A DNA stretch of 64,000 nucleotides from Eutrigla gurnardus. Lineage: Eukaryota; Chordata; Actinopteri; Perciformes; Triglidae. The position numbers and the translations under genes are program-made. Shown here in pieces: positions 10,601-22,163 of the stretch. Within the stretch, counting starts at the first letter, position 1; each line of letters starts with the position of its first letter. The notes under the pieces were generated by a model. That model was not told where the DNA came from, did not search any database, and saw only the letters and a program-made list of their open reading frames with translations. The stretch spans positions 17,377,459-17,441,458 of the forward strand of contig OY741276.1 in the NCBI GenBank assembly GCA_963514095.1, read 5' to 3'.

Positions 10601-13600
10601 CATCACTAACCTAAAGATGACGTGTTTGTCACTTTGTACTTTGTATTATTATTGATACTGTGGTTAATTATTATCATTAACATCATCATCATTATAGTAT
10701 CATTATTTGCCCCTGCATTCGCCCCAATGTCAGCTGGATGGATGGACAATTATCATCATCATTATAATATGAATATAAAATCAAATGAATATGAAAATTA
10801 TTTGTTGTAAATTTAATGAAATTAAATTATAATTATTCATAGCATTATTATAATTTCAGTGGACTGACTTGATGAAAAACAAACACTGAAGCCTTCATTA
10901 TTTATATTTAAATTATATAAACAAACATTTAAGTTGGGGTCAGACCATCAGCGTTTATTTGTTTTGGTGGTCTAATAATAATAATCATAATAAAGTTCCC
11001 ATGATGGTGAAGCGATGAGGAATGTGAGGACGTTGAAGTTGACCTTTGACCCTGGCCTACCTGAAGTTGAGGCCAGGATACAGCGTCTTGTTGCTCTCCT
11101 TCTCATCCAGCCTTCTGAAAGAGTACGTGGGCAGGCAATGGTGCATGAGCCGGTCCAGGTTGCAGTCCCAGTTGATCAGGATGCCGATGACGCCCCCCTG
11201 TGGTCAACAGAGGAACCACAAAGTGGCCAATTATCTGCTTTTGCCACTTTTAATACAGACACTACAGCTGGGAAAACATTTAACCAATAGATATCATCAT
11301 GAAAATTACCCAGGTGATTATATTAAGAATTTTATTTTTATTTAAATGTTGTGTTTAAATATGCACTTGGTGACTTTAGGAAGACAGATACAAATAGCCA
11401 ACGTAGTTTTCTTTCCACGAGTCTGGAAAACTTGCTCTAACCTGACCAGAGCATGAAAACAAAGTTTTAGCCTGACGTGTCTCCCCTTTAGTACATTTTG
11501 ATAATAATACTCTTACTTCAGTAAGGTTTTCAATGTGGTTTAACAGAATTATGATATTCAATTACAAAATACATGTAATTATAATCAGGTATAATTAAAT
11601 ACTTGAAATGTAATAATGAATTAATATAATTAAATTATATCTGAAATATAACATTCACTCTGTTAATTATTTAGATTTGGTGCCATCTAGTGGTAGTGTG
11701 TAACATGGCGGACTCTGTGAAGAGGACCTGTTTCCTAAATAGATATGAAGTAGAGATGTTCCGATATCATTTTTCCAATCCCGATTCCGATACTTGTGCT
11801 GTGGGTATCGGCCGATACCGAGTACCGATACCAGTGTGTTTAAAAAAAGAAAAAGATCATACTACGCCTGCATGACTGTGATATGATTATCATTGTTGTA
11901 AGGCCTGGCTCAGGTTAAACCCTTTATAAAATGAATGAATACAGCAAATGGAAGCCATTTATTTTTAAGTTTATTTTTAAATAGAACAGGATAAAACAGT
12001 AGTGCAAATTTGCAACACTCGTGCCAGCCCTCGAAATTGAGTCTTTGCATATGTTGCACAGGCCTGAAGGTACGTGTCCACAGGCAGTGTTATTTCCACG
12101 CGTCTCTGTAAGAAGCCATGCAATGCATTCACGTCGCGGCGAGTTTCGAGAGACGGGGCGCCGCGACGCTCCCGCAAGCTCTCAAAAATCGTTGCGTGTT
12201 TCTCACGCCCAATGCACAGAGCCCTGCATGTCGCCGTCTTACTGGTGGGAACATCCACTGTGAAGTACTGCCAAACCGCCGACATGATGCGCTAACATTA
12301 GCTCCTTTTAACAGGTGTCAGGTGACCAATTCTTCTTCGCTTCTCAAAAAAAACAGCAGCTGCCGCCAGCAGCACAGCGCAACTGTTAAGAGCGGCAAAG
12401 AAGAACTGTGTAAAAGCTAACGGAAAAATAAATTACGTGGTATCGAACTCCAGTACCCGCCGATACCGATGCCAGCATTTTCGGCAGTATCGGAGGCATT
12501 TCCGATACTGGTATCGGAATCGGAACAACTCTAATATGAAGGGCTATTTTTAAGCTAAGAAAACACAACATTAGCTTGTCGGTGATGATACAATTATTTA
12601 TTTTTCATTTGTGTTAACAGATCCCCCTAAATGCTACAAACTGGCCCTTTAATATTAACTGTGACTTTCATCCACACAAAGTGAAGACGGTTAGCTGAGG
12701 ACACACTTCCCTTGTTGGTTTCATTTCATCTCTTGCTGAGGACAACAGACAAGTGAAACCTCAGAAAGAGAAAGTGTCTCCATGTAGAAACCAAACCTAA
12801 TATCGGCCGATATTAGGCATTTTTCAAACTATCGGTATCTGCATTTATAATGGCCGATAAATGAATATTTTAAAAATAAAATAAAAACGGACGAAACACC
12901 CTTATAGAACTTAACAGAGTTTCTCTCCAGTCTTGTTCGAAGTTGTATTCATGAAGCCTACCAAGTCTTTTATTACTGGTAACTTTGTGTTTGGTTGTTA
13001 TTGTGTTTTTGTTCAAAGGACTTTTAAGTTGTATATCTTAAGTTTGTATTTTTATCAATTTTATTTATCAGAACTTTAATATATTTTGATGTTCCTCTGT
13101 TCCATTGTTGACAATAAATAGTTTATTTTTAAACTGCATTATCATATTTTAGCGAAGACTCATAAATAACTACAAATAACTAATATTAGGGAAATCTGTT
13201 AATGTTTTGTTACGCGTTTCTGAAATTAAAAAAAATATCGGCCGATATATCAGAATATCGGATTTTTAAATCAACAAACATTTGTATCGGTATCGGCCTT
13301 CAAAATCCTTTATCAGTCGGGCTCTATTGTCAGGTCCGTCTGCCAGACAACGAGCAAATTACATTTAAAATTCTTGTTTTTTAAATGGAATTTGGATGGG
13401 TGCTAGGCTATGCTAACGGAGTAGCTGCTCCATCAACACTAAAAATATCCTCATCTGGACGTTTATACGGCAGCGACATTGTTGTTTGTACCACAGATAG
13501 TCTCTGGTCTCTTTAATGTGAGGATCTATTATAGAGCTCTGTGTGACCACAGCAGAATACAGAAGTGGTCCACTACAACAGTTGCTATGGCAACTATACA

Positions 13601-14214
13601 CATAAAAATTGCTGCCTCTCTGACCATCCTGCTACAGTGATTTGAATGGGAATGTCTCTTGTCCTTATTTCTACGGTTATAACCAACTGAAGCTAAAAAT
13701 ACAAAAACAAACCCCAGTTTGCTCTGAAAATCAAAATGAGCAGAAACGTTCGAGCATGTGACCTCACCTCGATGGCCATTTCAGAGAACTTCTCTCCAGC
13801 GTTTCGAACGACATCTCCCAGTTTGAAGATGGGACACAGCGAGTCTTTACCTCTCTGGCAGCTCCTCAGGTAGGCGTCGTTCATCCCAGGCAGGATGTTC
13901 CTCCTGGAAAAGAGAATAAACAAAAATAACAATTCATTGCTTCTTCATATTTAATGATAAAATCATGATGAAAATACAAAACATTTAACTAATTTCCATC
14001 ATATTGAAATGAAAATGTGATGACAGTGGCAGACCTCAGCCCTAATCAACAATCAATCAATACTTGAATCACTTCAACATGTTGATTTCTAATAATGAAC
14101 AACAAGCTAATAAGAAATAACTATAAGCTAGAATACGCTTCTAACTGTCCATGTAGATAACACATCCACCACTGGGCTGTGTGAAATAACAAGTAAAGAT
14201 GAAACATAAAAATA

Positions 14215-14303
<89 letters not shown>

Positions 14304-14787
14304 ACAAGAAGAATAAATAATAAAGCTAAATCTCTTTAATGTCCGAGTGTCTTTGAACAGATACGCATGAAAAAGGGCTGCACAAAATATAAAAATAATA
14401 AAATATCTTTTTCAGTGCACACAGATGTTAAAGTCATGATGAGTCATAAAACAGTCTCACCGGATGAAGTTGAACGCAGGGAACCTGATGTTGTTCTTGA
14501 TGAGGACCGTGAAGTTCTCGGCTGCTGCCAGCAGAGCAGGTCTGCACCGTGGAGACCAAAATAATCTATTATACGCTGGAGTCAACACAGTCATTTTAAA
14601 GTTATTTATTTAAATCTCTACGGATAGTTCAACAGAATCTCCTGAACAGATGGCTCCTTGAGAAAAAGAAACAAAAAAACAAGTTGAGATGGAAAGAAGG
14701 ACCCAGAGAGAACGTAAAGTTACATAAAATAAAATAAATATAATAATAATAATAAATAAGGGAAAAAATAAGTAATACACAAAAATC

Positions 14788-14818
<31 letters not shown>

Positions 14819-16598
14819 TAAAGAAAAAAAGCACTTTTACATGAACAATAATCAGCAACTACAATAGGAGGTTTAAATAAATACAATATTAATATTCAGG
14901 TAAATAGAAAAGTTCAGGTAAATAGAAAAAAACCTTCTTTCATGAGAGAAAAGAAATCACCAGGTGTCAAAGAAATAAAATGAGGTTCCTAAATTAAATA
15001 ATATTAGTTTGACATGAGGATTCTGCTTCATCCTTTGTATATTTCCATGTACTGTTACCCCAAATGGATGTACCCTTTGTAAATAAATGTTTTTCGTGCT
15101 TTTAAGTGGTATTCTTTTGGATTGTTGTGTCATGATACTCTTCGGAGTTGTTAATAAAAATCAAGTAAAGACTTGTGCTGATGTGGAGTTTACCTGGGAG
15201 GGTTGGTCTTGGTCTCGACCGGACACCACGCAGACACCTCGCAGGTTTTCCTCAACACGTCGAACTTCACACATGATCCCGTCTTAATGCCTACGGGGGG
15301 GAACAGACAGTGCTGTGTCCAAACCATAAAAGGTCATGTGCAGGTAAATGTGAATGAAGTCAGTGAGTACCGTGACTCTGCTGATCCCAGCCACCTTTCT
15401 CACAGTCGGCATCGGTACGACAAGATCGGCCTTTCAGGGGAACCTGGAATACAAACACTGCTGCAAAATAAGAAGTGTTGCCCCGGTTCAGCCCACAGCG
15501 AGCAGCACGTTTCATTTCATGTCACTAGTGATGACGAAAGAGCACCTCGGGACATTTCCCCCGCTTCTGATTCTTCGTCATGATGATGTTGGTCACCACG
15601 AAGAAGGAGTTTTTGTCCTGAAAAGACAAAAAAATAAAAATAAAAAAATACGCAAATTCTCCTCTTTGCCCAATGCCCGACACCCAGAGCACCCTGAGGA
15701 CCTCCTACCTGTGAGGGCTCGCTGTAGTCCATCACATCCCAGACCACGTCCCCGACCCCGGGCAGGTTGGTCTGAGCAACGCCCTTCACTTTGGCGGTGA
15801 CAGAACTCACCAGCAGGTCAAATTCCTGGTACTTCCTGTTCCACACCAACATGACGCTGGAGAAATAACAAACAAACTCAGTTTAGCTCCACCAAATGTG
15901 CACGTTGATGTTTGCAGGTTTGTTCAGGCGGAGTTGACATTCATACCTGGAGTTAAAGGACGACGGCTTTCAAGACTCATATAATCCACACAAAATCAGG
16001 TTTTAGAGGTTTTTGGTGTTTTCTTTTGTTCTATTTGAGGGGGGACAGCGGGTGTTTTATTCAGAGGATCCCTTATTGTCCATGAACGTCCTCCATCTCT
16101 AGATTGTGGTTGTGAAGTTTCGTAAGGGTGTGATTGTCCTGGAGGTAATTTCATATTGTCATGTCAACTTTCTAAAGATGTTCTCTCACTACAATGAAAA
16201 CAAAAGGTTCCTACGGAGACAAACATCATCACACAGGTGGACTCCAAAGAGTCTCGGCTGTCCAGTCAGACCCGGATCCTTCAACTCCACACTGTTGATG
16301 GGGTTAATATTCAAGTAGTCCATCTAGCATGATTCAGCAGTTACACCCTATATTTTAAAGACCGAGCCCGTGTGTCACACTGACAGCCTCACTAATCATC
16401 GCTCGGTGCGTGGGAAGTAAACCGGTTTGGAGCGTCAACAGGATCCCGGAGCGTTTAACGGTAATTTCGCGCGCTGACTCACCAGATAAACAGCAGGATG
16501 AGTCCGTTCAGGCTCCACTTGAGGGAGCCGAGCCGGACGCTCTGGATCCGGACCAGCTTGTTGGTTTCATACTGACACAGAGCTCCGCAGCACGGCAT
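7606..16598 (-). CDS. p2rx7: P2X purinoceptor 7, ATP-gated cation channel (13 coding exons, 576 aa)
   Basis: Coding exons, minus strand: 16598-16483, 15856-15709, 15617-15546, 15443-15371, 15290-15194, 14541-14461, 13903-13768, 11197-11061, 10548-10458, 9202-9137, 8545-8441, 8352-8245, 8106-7606. All have GT-AG borders and join in one frame; exons 5, 6, 8 and 10 (97, 81, 137 and 66 bp) match the family's usual sizes. The product is a trimeric plasma-membrane cation channel opened by extracellular ATP. Seen in the sequence: N-terminal YETNK with TM1 at about 30-46; ATP-contacting Lys61 and Lys63; all ten ectodomain cysteines; NFR at 285-287 and Lys304; TM2 at about 320-345. The long C-terminal ballast domain, with WCKCSHC, EELCCRR, LRHCAY and RYSGF, is diagnostic of P2X7 against other P2X members. 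Human P2X7 is 595 aa. Oddity: the juxtamembrane cysteine-rich segment is much reduced (see findings). Confidence 0.95.
9330..10251. mobile_element. TTAA-flanked DNA transposon remnant in p2rx7 intron 10/9 region
   Basis: The termini are inverted copies of CTTTAAAGTGGCAGTC (20 of 21 bases match over the longer arm), with TTAA at both edges. This points to a TTAA-targeting superfamily such as Kolobok or piggyBac. It has two interior parts. At about 9640-9905 is what may be a second inserted element with CTAG/ACACTACAC ends. At 9955-10211 are short plus-strand frames, a Lys-rich MEDQQPEKE peptide and an MLSDREQGKRR peptide, perhaps decayed transposon-encoded protein. The element lies wholly inside the intron between the 66-bp and 91-bp p2rx7 exons. 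Confidence 0.75.
10427..10450. repeat. 24-bp poly-G/poly-C run
   Basis: Uninterrupted G24 on the plus strand, hence C24 in the p2rx7 pre-mRNA, starting 8 nt into the intron after the 10458 splice donor. Confidence 0.95.
11660..12652 (-). mobile_element. older GGGCCAGT-type MITE, split by a hAT insertion
   Basis: The right edge, read on the minus strand, is TTAAAGGGCCAGTTTGTAGC, followed by TTTAGGGGGATCTGTTA. The left part contains CCATCTAGTGG and an AGGTCCTCTTCAC...GTCCGCCATGTTA segment (minus reading), which are typical interior words of this abundant teleost MITE. The left terminus is decayed. The hAT element 11751-12533 sits inside it. Same family as the fragment at 5740-5937. Confidence 0.6.
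11751..12533. mobile_element. non-autonomous hAT transposon with 8-bp target duplication
   Basis: Left end TAGAGATGTTCCGATA; right end, reverse-complemented, TAGAGTTGTTCCGATTCC. Immediately outside both ends is the perfect 8-bp duplication ATATGAAG (11743-11750 and 12534-12541), the hAT hallmark. The 783-bp interior repeats CCGATACCGAT-type words near both ends and has no transposase frame, so it is a MITE-like passenger. Located in the p2rx7 intron between the 136-bp and 137-bp exons. Confidence 0.9.
12785..13328. mobile_element. probable second, older hAT-like element (ATCGGCCGATA type)
   Basis: The right end reads, on the minus strand, TAGAGCCCGACTGATAAAGG, a common teleost hAT terminus. 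ATATCGGCCGATAT words occur near both ends. The left end (TAGAAACCAAACC) is diverged and no clean 8-bp duplication is visible, so the borders are approximate. Confidence 0.55.
14218..14300. repeat. (TG)n microsatellite in p2rx7 intron
   Basis: About 41 uninterrupted GT units, in the intron between the 81-bp and 136-bp coding exons. Reads as CA repeat in the transcript. Confidence 0.95.
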
Positions 16599-16730
16599 GC
16601 TGCTGCTTGGGTCTGAAGACGACGTGTAGTCTACTTTCTCTCGCGGAGGAGGAATCTCTGACTCACGTCTTGTCTCCTCTTCCTGTGAGGAAGGTCACAT
16701 GTCCAGACAGCTGCTGCTCTCTCTCTCTCC

Positions 16731-16731
<1 letters not shown>

Positions 16732-16787
<56 letters not shown>
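16732..16787. repeat. (CT)28 microsatellite just upstream of p2rx7 exon 1
   Basis: Pure TC dinucleotides starting about 134 bp upstream of the p2rx7 ATG; reads as GA repeat on the gene's sense strand. It lies where the promoter or 5' UTR should be. GAGA tracts in promoters can exclude nucleosomes, but here that is only an inference from position. Confidence 0.95.
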
Positions 16788-16790
<3 letters not shown>

Positions 16791-17501
16791 ACACTGCAGC
16801 TGCAACCATCCAAACAAACTGATCCCAACACAGCTGCTCTCGTTTCCTCCCAAAACGGTTCAGATGTGCAGCTGGACGCACAAGTTACAAGGTCATTTAG
16901 AGATGAAACTTGCTTTCACTTCTTTTCTTTTTCTTTTTTAGAAAAGTAAAATAACATTGAGTTAAGGGCTCACTGATAAATAGCGCATGCTTAACAACAT
17001 TAGCGTTTTAAAAAAAAGTAAAGCCTAAATAAAAAATACTGTTTTGACCCTTTTAAATCACATCATTGGATATATCATTCACCTATTTAACAATTTATGA
17101 CAAATAATTACAAAAATAAATACATTTCTGCATATTCTATTTATTTATTTTTCCATGATACAAACATGGGAGAACATATCTGGTTTCCCATTTGCAATCG
17201 CCTGAATTCCTGTGAGATAAAGAGCTTGTTGTCTCCGGCAGGAACAGAGGATTTCTGTGAGGAAAACTGAGAACAATGACTCTCTGCAACAGTCATGTGT
17301 CACAGAGAACTCAAATATGTTCAACTGTCTCCATAACACTAAACTGCACTTTTAATTACATTTCCAGGGAAACCTCCTGTTTTTTTCACGACAAAACAGC
17401 TGCAGCTTGAAACAGTTTGAAACACGTGGGTGAAGTGGAGCTGACATGAAAAATGCCATTTTAACCCTTTAAGATCATATTGCATTGTTTTAATGGCATG
17501 A

Positions 17502-17531
17502 ACTTGTATGAAAGTATTTTTTCATACAAGT
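17502..17531. repeat. 12-bp-stem inverted repeat
   Basis: ACTTGTATGAAA pairs perfectly with TTTCATACAAGT across a 6-nt spacer. Confidence 0.85.
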
Positions 17532-17665
17532 GAAAGTTTTATGTTTTAATAGGGAATTAAGAAAAAATCAGCTCCCACACACTGTCGTCTTTAATTGTAT
17601 TCAGAGATATATACAGACAACGTTTCTGTACATCAACCTTCTCCAGGTTACTTTACGAGACAATG

Positions 17666-17723
17666 ACAGGGCGTACCCACCAAACGCGATGAAACTTCAT
17701 CGCGTTTGGTGGGTACGCCCTGT
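17666..17723. repeat. 58-bp near-perfect palindrome (28-bp arms, 2-nt spacer)
   Basis: The left arm begins ACAGGGCGTACCCACC and ends CGATGAA at 17693. After the two bases AC, the right arm 17696-17723 is its exact reverse complement. The arms are GC-rich within AT-rich surroundings. No target duplication or known terminus was recognised. Confidence 0.95.
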
Positions 17724-18664
17724 AAGAGATTTAAATAAAAGGTTGGTGGACCAATCATGTCACACGACAAGAACCATCATCATCATGTCATGGCTCCATC
17801 GGCCTACAATATAATCTGTTATTGAAGTAGCTCAGGATGCAAAATGTCTGAATCATGAAAAGCTGCCACACCAAAGGTAAATGTTAAAATATGTATTTGA
17901 ATTCGGTTGGAGCTTGACCAAAATGTCTTCTAGAGCCTTTAGCCTTTTAGCCCAGAGAAAAACCATGTATGTAAATAGGTAAAGAACCTCATGAAGTCAA
18001 AATACATCAAAAGATTGTATAGTACGAAACACGAATGCAATCCTTCAGGGATTAGCGCAACAAATCTAGATTTACTCCTACGCACCTGTCGACAGGTGTG
18101 CACAGGTTTGCTCTTTCACTTACATTTAATTAGGGGTGTCAATCACCAGAGGCCCCATGAAACAATATCATCATGATATTTCATACAATCTCATTGCAAT
18201 ATGCTGAGTATTGTGATTACATGTATTACAATGGACCTTTTTTATGCCATTTGTCAACATCTGTTTTATCTAATAAGATCACGTTTTCACTCGGTTCACC
18301 TCAATTCAATAATTGTTATTATCTTTGTTTTTCTTGTGATTTTCATCTCTTTAAATGTAAAAAAGTATGTCTTTCAAAGCAGTTTGGACACAGTCGTGTT
18401 TTTTTTATATATATCACTTTAATAATTGTGGTGTAGCGACCATGAATGTGCATTCACTCATCAGACAAAGCACACATACACCTTTATCCTCATTGTTCTT
18501 GTCCTTGTGAAAAAAAATGTTGGCAAATCAAATTGTTTTAACTTCTGCAGGTAGAATTTTACACAATCTGCACAGGTATCCTGCTGAAGGTCACCGTGCA
18601 GCTGTGGAATTAGAGTCTAATTGAGATCACGTGTGGGCGCCGCGGACGATTTCTCCGTTTGCAC

Positions 18665-21600
18665 TCAGCTGAAAAGCTTCCGAAACTTGGGTTTGAGCAT
18701 CTCCAACTCGCTGCTGTTCTGCATCTGCTGCGGCAGGCTGCTGATCTTCATGATCGCCTCGTGGCCTTCGTTGAACAACTTCTCACCGAGCTCCGCCTTC
18801 ACCCGCTCTCTCCAGCCGATCAGCATCGGCCGGCCTTCGAACACATCCAGGCCGGTCCCAACGGGCTGCAAAACACACCCACTTTTAAAATGACGCCACA
18901 GTTTAACCGTAAAAGAGCTTTCTCAATCCTGGGGTCACGCGAGGTCACTGAACATTAACCATCAAGTGATACTCGTTGGATATAAAATTATATTAAATAG
19001 GTGTTAGATGTATAATCATAATCTATTCTGAGCTCCCTCTGTAACATTAATTCATACAAATCTACCAAATCAATTATTTCATCATACATTATACAACTGT
19101 TCAAAGGGCGAGTCATAACTGGGGAACTGAGCTTCATGAGTAAGACCGGATCCCTTTTCAGGTCTGTCTACAGTCATTAGATGACAGCAGTCACGTAAAG
19201 TTAATGCAAAAACACCCGACTTAATGTCACAGTGTTATTGTTATTCTATTAATGTATTACATTTTTTTCCACAAGAATAAATGCTATCTCATAACAGTCA
19301 CAGAATTAGCCTTAATAGTAGATGTTTTCACTTACACATGTCACAGTAGTAGTAGAAGAAAAAGTAGTAGTATTACCTGCATGATCTCAACTATAGCCAC
19401 CACATCGGCCAGAGAGATCTTGTCGCCGAGGATGAACGGTTTGTCCTGCAGGAATATCTCCTCCAGCATTTTCAGTGACTGATTCAGATCCTCAATGGCA
19501 GCGTCCATCTTCTCCTTTGGGACCTCGGAGCCCATGATGACAGGAAACAGAGCCTGCAAGGAACAATGAGACTCTGGTTGCACCAGCAGATCGTATTCTG
19601 ATATGACTGCTGCAATGGATTTCTGACTTATAATTTTTGATTCAGTTTTCTTTGTTGGTCTATAAAACATTTCTAAACACGAACACACAGATATAATTTG
19701 AATAGTCGGAGGAGAACATCAATTATTATGTGACTAAAAATGTCCATGCCACAGAAAAACAAATAGAAATAATTCCCATGTGTAATGTGGTTCACGTGTG
19801 TAGTGAAACGTGTAGGATAGAGCAGTACTTGGACGTGGGACTCGTACCCTGAGCAGGAAGACCTTTGAGCCGTGAGTTCTGAGGTTCATGTGCTGCCAGG
19901 ACAGGTATTCATTAACACGAGCCCGCTGCTGCAGGTCTGCTGGGTACCAGTGATCCGCCACCGTCGACGCATGTTTCTGCACCAGGTACTTCAGGATCGC
20001 AGTGCTGCAACACACACGGCACGAAGAAAAGAAGGATTCACGTTCTCTTTCACCTCTTTGTTGTTGATCAAAGACAACAGATGTGAAGTAGGCTAGGTGC
20101 TACCAGACACCCTGATCAGAGTGTGGTTAAGCAGCCTGTGGCCGCTCTTTGTTGTTGTTTTCAATGACAGTGAAGTGTTTTACACGCTGATTTTGTGGCA
20201 TTGAATGCCTCGTGTTTTCCGTGTGTTCACCTCGTGTTTTTGCGGGAGCGCCCTGAAGCTCTACGACTTTACGGACCGTAGTTACCTGATCAGAACACAC
20301 GACAGCAGGAGGGCGATTGGTGTGGTGGTTGAGATACTAACTAGCTCCGCCTAGTTGTTTTCATTCAACTGGTGGTTGCCTAGCAACAAAAAAGAGGAAG
20401 ATGCAGCCAACTGCAAAACACCTCATTGCCTTTATGTCTGATCTTCGAACAAAAAGGCAACTAAGTAACAAGTTAGCAACCATAGCCAACGAACCAACCT
20501 GCACTTCATGTGGTGTTACGTTACGGAACATAGGAATGTTCTACAGTTACGGAACATAGGAATGTTCTACAGTTACGGAACATAGGAATGTTCTCCAGTT
20601 ACGGAACATAGGAATGTTCTACAGTTACGGAACATAGGAATATTCTACAGTTACGGAACATAGGAATGTTCCGTAATTGTAGCATGGAATTAGCAAGCCA
20701 CTAAATGAGTAAATCTGAACAACTAACTGCTGTTCTTGTCAAAGTGTAGGAAAGCACATTCATGTCACCAGATAATTCGTTAACCAGACTGATTAGCCGG
20801 ATGGTGTGATGGTTTGATGTTAAGTCCACAGTTAAAGAGAGCAGAATTACTGGTATGTAATGATATACGGGCTATGGAAAACTAGCCAATGATGACGAGG
20901 CACTTTTTTTTTAATTTTCAGGTTGCCACCAGAACTTACTTACTGGTATCTAAAATATGAGTGGATGGACTGATCAGTCTGTCATATATCAGCATCAACT
21001 TTCAGAGATGATTCTGATCCTTCATAGCTTAAAGGAAGTAGAGCCTGAACCCCGACTCGAAGCCGTACCTCTCCGTCAGAACGAAGCTTCCATCCTTCAT
21101 CACAGGAACCTTCTTCATCATGTTGAGTTTTCCAAACTCCTCGCTGAACTGCTGTCCTGAGACAAACACACACACGACAAGCACAGATGTGTTCAAATGA
21201 GGACAAAATGTCCGCTGGCAGCTTCTTTTTATTGTTTTTTGTTATGGAAACAATTATGGTGTTTTGGTTTTTCTTTAACTCTCCCTCCCTTTTCCCTTCG
21301 TATCTGCTTTCAAGCGCTTCTCTTTCCTTTATTTTCTTTCCCCCTGCACGTCTGTAATACTCCATCACCTCAGAGATGTTTTGTCTGGAGGCTTTGACCT
21401 CTGACCCGCCACATCCCACCCGCCGTTCGCTCGTGGAGTCGGTTATCTAGGAGTTAACGTAACTCTACTCCTTGCTGGACGAGGCTATCAGCTTTCTGGG
21501 TGAAATGTGAAAATGTAAACTGATAGCCCAGACGAAGAGGGTTGTTCTTTTTCTTTTTTAATGTTCGTACGAGAATAAGTTCAAGGTTTGAGGGGCGTTT

Positions 21601-21965
21601 AACTCCCCCAACTCCTGCAACACAAAAAAATGTGTTTGGAACAAAATGGCTACAAAACTTGTAGATTTCAGAGTTCGGATCTCAGGCGTTCAAAGTTTGC
21701 AGGTCACTGAACTGAAACTCTACAAACATTTGGTAACTTTGTGATCATTTCCAAAAGCACATAATAAACGATTTTAATGCAGAATGTGAGATAAAACCTT
21801 TACTAAAGCATAGACAAATCGGATTCAAAGTCTCTGGTGTGTATCTGTGTGGTTACCTTTGGAGAGCTCCACCAGCTTGAACTCAAAGGGAATGCCAGCC
21901 GCTCTGGCAAACAGGAAAACGGAGCGGCAGGGTTGCGAGTGCAGGTCGAGGTAGAGCTCCATCAT
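18665..21965 (-). CDS. gstt1: glutathione S-transferase theta (5 exons, 243 aa)
   Basis: Coding exons, minus strand: 21965-21857, 21156-21069, 20004-19848, 19553-19377, 18865-18665. All have GT-AG borders and one frame; the 88-bp second exon matches the family. The product is a cytosolic enzyme that conjugates glutathione to small electrophiles such as halogenated hydrocarbons and epoxides. The start reads MMELYLDLHSQPCRSVF; the Ser of SQPCRS (residue 10) is the theta-class catalytic serine. The thioredoxin-like domain covers about residues 1-80, with KVPVMKDG and LTES for glutathione binding. The rest is the helical C-terminal domain, with FILGDKISLADVVAIVEIMQ and a basic KPKFRKLF tail. Human GSTT1 is 240 aa. 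A second ATG one codon in (21962) could equally be the start. The assignment to theta is firm; which teleost paralogue (1a or 1b) cannot be told here. Confidence 0.93.
20521..20676. repeat. 26-bp tandem repeat, six units, in gstt1 intron 2
   Basis: Unit TTACGGAACATAGGAATGTT followed by CTACAG, starting at 20521, 20547, 20573, 20599, 20625 and 20651 with very few substitutions. Each unit holds GGAACAT and ATGTTC(C) as inverted arms around AGGA. All but the fifth unit keep an AGGAATGT word. Confidence 0.95.
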
Positions 21966-22096
21966 GTCAGAGTGTGAATGCTGCACAAGCTTCGTCTCCA
22001 CCGAGTTTCCCTCTGTGTTCCCAGTCCTCTCCTGCCGCGCCTGTTATCCTCCCTTCTGCCCAGAACTCCGCCTCCCGTCGCCGTCGGGCTCACTGA

Positions 22097-22163
22097 GTTT
22101 TAAACGCTGTCGACAGTTCAAAGTGAGCAGGCCATCGTGGTTGAGCAGTCTGACCTTTGGCCT
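22097..22163 (-). promoter_or_regulatory. gstt1 promoter candidates: TATA-like box and DR1 element
   Basis: On the minus strand, AGGCCAAAGGTCA (22163-22151) is a clean DR1, two AGGNCA half-sites one base apart, as bound by HNF4 or PPAR/RXR. About 50 bp closer to the gene is GTTTAAAAC, a possible TATA-like box about 135 bp upstream of the ATG. Function is inferred from motif and position only. Confidence 0.35.

Larger units (their letters stand above)
16800..18660. other. spacer between p2rx7 start and gstt1 stop
   Basis: About 1.9 kb containing the p2rx7 promoter on its left and the gstt1 3' flank on its right. AT-rich, no coding exon recognised. Two inverted repeats are listed separately. 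A T-rich segment at about 18240-18425 is the likely gstt1 3' end region, but no canonical AATAAA is obvious there. Confidence 0.5.

Noticed and set aside
11977..12285. GC-rich open frames on both strands
   Set aside because: They lie inside the hAT MITE and show no transposase motifs.
15203..15583. Plus-strand open frames of 126 and 148 codons
   Set aside because: Antisense shadows of p2rx7 exons 2-5, which have correct splice sites and conserved P2X residues on the minus strand.
20521..20676. CRISPR-like array (regular short repeats)
   Set aside because: Units are directly adjacent with no spacers, in an intron of a vertebrate gene; a plain minisatellite.
20521..20676. Glucocorticoid response element reading of GGAACA...TGTTCT
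   Set aside because: The half-sites are 6 bp apart, not the required 3.
20982..21419. 145-codon minus-strand open frame
   Set aside because: Covers gstt1 exon 2 in a different frame and runs through both neighbouring introns; not the gene's reading frame.
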